Source: Rufibacter roseus
GTDB taxonomy: Bacteria; Bacteroidota; Bacteroidia; Cytophagales; Hymenobacteraceae
Direction: 5' to 3'
NCBI RefSeq assembly: GCF_001647285.1
Contig: NZ_LRML01000011.1
Span: forward strand, 80,891 to 144,890
Length of the DNA stretch: 64,000 nt
Positions 61,048 to 64,000 of this stretch are shown here, one piece after another. Under the pieces are notes generated by a model. It was not told the origin of the DNA, searched no databases, and saw only the letters and a program-made list of their open reading frames with translations. Both the position numbers and the translations under genes were made by a program. Every line of letters begins with the position of its first letter. The first letter of the stretch is position 1.

Positions 61048-61085
61048 CGTTTTCAGCCTCTTTTCTCAAAAACAACCCTAAAACG
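61048..61085. repeat. Intergenic palindrome, copy 22
   Basis: CGTTTTCAGCCTCTTTTCTC and AAAAACAACCCTAAAACG; CGTTTT pairs with AAAACG. It lies next to the def terminator. Confidence 0.65.
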
Positions 61086-61089
61086 CAAA

Positions 61090-61123
61090 AACCTCACAGG
61101 TCTCTGTAGACCTATGAGGTTTC
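61090..61123 (-). terminator. Terminator of ruvX-def
   Basis: AAACCTCACAGGTCT and AGACCTATGAGGTTT, 15-bp stem with one mismatch; a T-rich tract follows on the minus strand. Confidence 0.75.
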
Positions 61124-61147
61124 ACAAAAGTTAGCGGTAACCGCTGC

Positions 61148-61714
61148 TTACCGCTTGCCTAACCCGGCGAACTTCATTCTGTAGTCAGCGTCCACATCAC
61201 CTTTGCTGATTTTGGTGAGTTTGCCTTTGAGCAGGCGCTTTTTCAAGCCAGAAAGGTGGTCGGTGAACAAGATGCCTTCAATGTGGTCGTACTCGTGCTG
61301 AATGACGCGGGCGGTGAGATCGTCGAAGGCATCTTCGTGCTGCACCCAGTTTTCGTCATAGTACCGGATCCGGATGTTTTCCTGGCGCCAGACTTCCTCG
61401 CGCACACCGGGTATGCTCAGGCAGCCTTCGTCAAAGCCCCACTCCTCGCCAGATTCTTCTACCATAACGGGGTTGATGAACGCTTTCTTCACGCCTTTGT
61501 CTTCTTCGCCTTCTTCCATAAATGGCTTTGAGTCAATCACGAACAACCTGATGCTTTTGCCAATTTGAGGAGCGGCCAAGCCAACGCCATGGGCGTGGTA
61601 CATGGTCTCGAACATGTCTTCAATGAGCTTGTTCAGCTCCGGATAATCCTGCGGAATATCCTGGGCTTTGGTGCGAAGTACGGGGTCACCGTAGGCAACT
61701 ATAGGGTAAATCAT
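61148..61714 (-). CDS. def: Peptide deformylase
   Basis: The protein has 188 residues. The three family motifs are present: HGVGLAAPQIG near residue 42, EGCLSIPG (metal-binding Cys) near 100 and QHEYDHIEG (two metal-binding His and the catalytic Glu) near 140. It removes the formyl group from nascent protein N-termini. Its ATG overlaps the ruvX stop in an ATGA arrangement, so the two are co-translated. An in-frame charged insert (FMEEGEEDKGVKK) lies after strand 3, as in other Bacteroidota enzymes. Confidence 0.95.
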   Translation of the reverse strand: MIYPIVAYGDPVLRTKAQDIPQDYPELNKLIEDMFETMYHAHGVGLAAPQIGKSIRLFVIDSKPFMEEGEEDKGVKKAFINPVMVEESGEEWGFDEGCLSIPGVREEVWRQENIRIRYYDENWVQHEDAFDDLTARVIQHEYDHIEGILFTDHLSGLKKRLLKGKLTKISKGDVDADYRMKFAGLGKR

Positions 61715-62130
61715 AAGTATTGTCTGCTCTCTAAATAACTCTGTAAAATAATGGTGGCGCTCACACGGTCCACAGTGGCCTTGTCGGCGCGGGCTTTCTT
61801 TTTCAGTCCGGCGTCTATCATGGTCTGAAACGCCATCCGCGAGGTAAAGCGTTCATCATGGGTGACTACTTTTATGTGGGGGAACTGCTTTTGCAGCTTC
61901 CTGACAAAGCCTACCACGTGCTGGGTGTTGTTGGTGGCGTTGCCGTCTAAATGCACGGGCATGCCTACTACAAACACGTCTATCTCCTCTTTCTGCGTGT
62001 ACTCTATCAAAAAAGCCAACACGTTCTGGCTGTGTACGGTGTCTAAGGGCGAGGCAATGAGCTGCAACGGGTCTGTTACCGCAATGCCTACCCTTTTCAC
62101 CCCGTAATCTATGGCCAGTATTCGCCCCAT
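61711..62130 (-). CDS. ruvX: Holliday-junction resolvase-like protein RuvX/YqgF
   Basis: The protein has 139 residues with an RNase H-like fold: RILAIDYGVKRVGIAVTD (first Asp), VVGMPVHLDGN, VVTHDERFTSRMA and a C-terminal DRVSATIILQSYL. YqgF proteins act in rRNA 5'-end processing and possibly on DNA junctions. It is the first gene of a pair with def. A palindrome copy begins 5 bases before its start, so the leader may include it. Confidence 0.92.
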   Translation of the reverse strand: MGRILAIDYGVKRVGIAVTDPLQLIASPLDTVHSQNVLAFLIEYTQKEEIDVFVVGMPVHLDGNATNNTQHVVGFVRKLQKQFPHIKVVTHDERFTSRMAFQTMIDAGLKKKARADKATVDRVSATIILQSYLESRQYL

Positions 62131-62135
62131 CTTTT

Positions 62136-62174
62136 CTGTTTTAGCTGTGTTTTACGGAAATCAGGCCGAAAACG
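62136..62174. repeat. Intergenic palindrome, copy 23
   Basis: CTGTTTTAGCTGTGTTTTAC and GAAATCAGGCCGAAAACG. Unlike most copies it lies close upstream of a start codon (ruvX). Confidence 0.6.
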
Positions 62175-62324
62175 CTTCTCCGCGCCAGCATCGGCGGTAG
62201 CCGAATACCTTCCCGGGAACACAAAGTTACAGCATTATTCCGGAAACTGCCGCGCTGCACCGGTTGCCGCTTTTGTAGGCAGCGGCTTTTGCGTAACTTA
62301 CCCGGCAGAACTTATTGCCTACCT

Positions 62325-63884
62325 ATGACTTTCAGCCCTATTCACCGGATTTCTTTCCGGATTCTTTTCGTATTGCTGCTCCTTTTGGTTTCTGCAGCCT
62401 CTTCTTTTGCCCAAGCCGATTTAAAGAAATTAGACGCCTACTACCAACGGGCGCTCAAAGATTGGAACGTGCCGGGCATGGCCATTGCCATTGTAAAAAA
62501 CGACAAAGTGGTGTTTGCCAAAGGCTACGGGGTTTTGAACGGGCAGAAAGGCGGCAAAGTAGATGAGAATACTGTCTTCGGGATAGCGTCTAACTCTAAA
62601 GCGTACACTGCCGCCGCGCTGGCCCTTCTGGTAGACGAGGGCAAGCTGAAGTGGGACGATAAGGTGACCAAATACCTGCCTTACCTGCAGCTCTACAACC
62701 CCTACGTCACTCAGGAACTGAACATAAAAGATCTTTTGAGCCACCGTGTGGGCTTGGAAACGTTCTCCGGCGATTTACTCTGGTACAACACCACCTACAG
62801 CCGCCGCGAAATATTGGAACGTGCGCGTTTTCTACAGCCCACCTTTGGCTTTAGAGACGGCTATGGTTACTCTAACCTCATGTTTATTGCCGCCGGCGAA
62901 GTGATTGAGGCCATTTCCGGCAAAACCTGGGAATCGTTTATTCAGGAGCGCTTCTTCGGGCCGTTGGGAATGAACCGGTCCTACACCAGTGTAAACCAGC
63001 TGAAAGGTGTAGCCAATGTAGCCACCCCGCACGGCAATGACGCTAACGGAAACCCAGTGCCTACTGTCATTACCGCTTGGGATAGCTGGAACCCCGCAGC
63101 CGGTATTTTTACCAGTGTAAACCAGCATGCCCAATGGATGCGCCTTCAGCTAAACCAGGGCACGTACAACGGCAGCCGTATTATCTCAGAAAACGCCAGC
63201 CACACCATGTGGGCCATGGAGAACCCGTTCCCCATTGCCCCTCAGGCCCAAGCCATGAACCCCAGCATCCATTTTTCAGGTGCTGGTTTAGGCTGGATGC
63301 TCAATGATTATCAGGGACGCAAAATTGTAGCCCACGGTGGCGGCCACGAAGGCATGAACAGCCGCACCGTGCTGGTGCCAGAGGAGAAGCTAGGCATTAT
63401 TATTCTCACCAACAGCATGACCAGCATTACCGGCCCTTTGGCCAACTACACCATTGACCAATATTTAGGCATCAAGAAAGGGAGAGACTGGAGCCAGTTC
63501 AGCCTTGACCTGATTAAAAAAGCCCGTGCCGAACAGAAAATTACCGACAGTCAAAAAGAAAAGGAGACTGCATTTTCTCCTACTCGTCCACTGCAGGAAT
63601 ATGTGGGCACCTACCGCAGCCAGTTATATGGCGATGCCACTGTTGCCCTGCAAAACGGAAAGCTGGTGTTGAACCTGCTTCCGGCGCCAGCGTTGGGTGG
63701 TGAACTTTCTCCCTGGAAAGCAGATATTTTTAACCTGAACTGGAAAACCCAATTCGCGCTGCTCACCCCCACCAACGTACGCTTCCTGCCCGGCCCCGAC
63801 GGCTCCATTTCCCAAATGCGCCTGGACGCCAGCAATCCCGACTTCCACTTCTCCGAGCTGGAGTTTGAGCGGGTGAAGGAGTAG
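62325..63884 (+). CDS. Class C beta-lactamase-family serine hydrolase
   Basis: The ATG at 62325 is preferred over an in-frame TTG at 62289. A signal peptide (LLLLLVSAASSFAQ) shows export. The 519-residue protein has the class C motifs: SNSK (SxxK nucleophile) near residue 90, YSN in GYGYSNLMF near 180 and HGGGHEG near 340 in place of KTG. A C-terminal DUF3471-like domain (EYVGTYRSQLYGDATVALQN) follows. The family includes D-aminopeptidases and esterases as well as beta-lactamases, so the substrate is open. Monocistronic. Confidence 0.85.
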   Translation: MTFSPIHRISFRILFVLLLLLVSAASSFAQADLKKLDAYYQRALKDWNVPGMAIAIVKNDKVVFAKGYGVLNGQKGGKVDENTVFGIASNSKAYTAAALALLVDEGKLKWDDKVTKYLPYLQLYNPYVTQELNIKDLLSHRVGLETFSGDLLWYNTTYSRREILERARFLQPTFGFRDGYGYSNLMFIAAGEVIEAISGKTWESFIQERFFGPLGMNRSYTSVNQLKGVANVATPHGNDANGNPVPTVITAWDSWNPAAGIFTSVNQHAQWMRLQLNQGTYNGSRIISENASHTMWAMENPFPIAPQAQAMNPSIHFSGAGLGWMLNDYQGRKIVAHGGGHEGMNSRTVLVPEEKLGIIILTNSMTSITGPLANYTIDQYLGIKKGRDWSQFSLDLIKKARAEQKITDSQKEKETAFSPTRPLQEYVGTYRSQLYGDATVALQNGKLVLNLLPAPALGGELSPWKADIFNLNWKTQFALLTPTNVRFLPGPDGSISQMRLDASNPDFHFSELEFERVKE

Positions 63885-63981
63885 CCTTTTCGTTCATTGT
63901 TGTTCGTTATTCCATCAACAGTAGTTCCCGTAGCTGGACAGATACACTCACAGGTCTGCATAACACAGGAAGGCCTATTGC

Positions 63982-64000
63982 GAATTTAACCTGTTTTTCA
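63982..64000. repeat. Palindrome, copy 24, cut by the window edge
   Basis: AATTTAACCTGTTTTTCA looks like the left half of another copy. The right half lies beyond the window. Confidence 0.4.

Noticed and set aside
1..64000. tRNA, rRNA, tmRNA, RNase P RNA, SRP RNA or CRISPR
   Set aside because: Reading by eye showed no T-loop, conserved RNA core or regular spacer array. A computed scan was not possible.

Overview
The window is a chromosomal segment of a member of the Bacteroidota, most likely order Cytophagales and perhaps family Hymenobacteraceae (inferred from gene content, not tested). The signs are two SusC/SusD outer-membrane pairs, a type IX secretion C-terminal sorting domain, a bacillithiol enzyme (BshC), an SDR-type threonine dehydrogenase, the small ribosome-linked protein DUF4295, promoters of the TTTG-N19/20-TAnnTTTG kind, and few Shine-Dalgarno sequences. 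About 57 genes are supported. No rRNA, tRNA, CRISPR array or prophage was seen.

Layout. 1-6.7 kb: end of a class A beta-lactamase-like hydrolase, a large helicase with membrane segments, a DEDDh exonuclease, an erythromycin-esterase-like lipoprotein and an NYN nuclease fused to a cold-shock domain. 7-8.3 kb: two paralogous small secreted proteins. 8.4-11.1 kb: divergent kbl and tdh for threonine breakdown. 11-22.7 kb: mixed envelope and housekeeping genes (DUF3891, outer-membrane barrel, thioredoxin-like, DUF4403, YihY, mnmD, S9 peptidase, SRPBCC) and a shortened VOC gene. 22.7-32.8 kb: two SusCD loci on the minus strand. 33.2-41 kb: bshC-5-formyl-THF cyclo-ligase, then rimO, ftsY, DUF4295, rpmG, an aminopeptidase P and rpmB. 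41-44.4 kb: rocD and hemB. 44.4-53.4 kb: T9SS-sorted beta-propeller protein, metallophosphoesterase, hemJ, GroES-like protein, a REP-associated transposase with its REP palindromes, and hmgA. 53.6-64 kb: ctpA-type protease, tandem paralogues, phospholipase C-like protein, an ECF sigma/anti-sigma/outer-membrane operon, def-ruvX and a serine hydrolase.

The most striking signal outside genes is a family of imperfect palindromes of about 40 bp. Some two dozen copies lie between genes, often right after a stop codon, with outer arms like TGTTTTAGGC/GCCTAAAACA. Copies differ in sequence but keep pairing, which suggests selection on the folded or two-fold symmetric form. At two places a copy lies inside a further set of locus-specific inverted repeats. 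One of these composites (11089-11331) also contains a perfect 26-bp hairpin.

The genes do not form one pathway. The clear functional groups are threonine catabolism (kbl/tdh), ribosome and secretion genes (rpmB, rpmG, DUF4295, ftsY, rimO), nutrient uptake (SusCD), haem synthesis (hemB, hemJ) and the sigma-factor operon at 58.3-60.4 kb.
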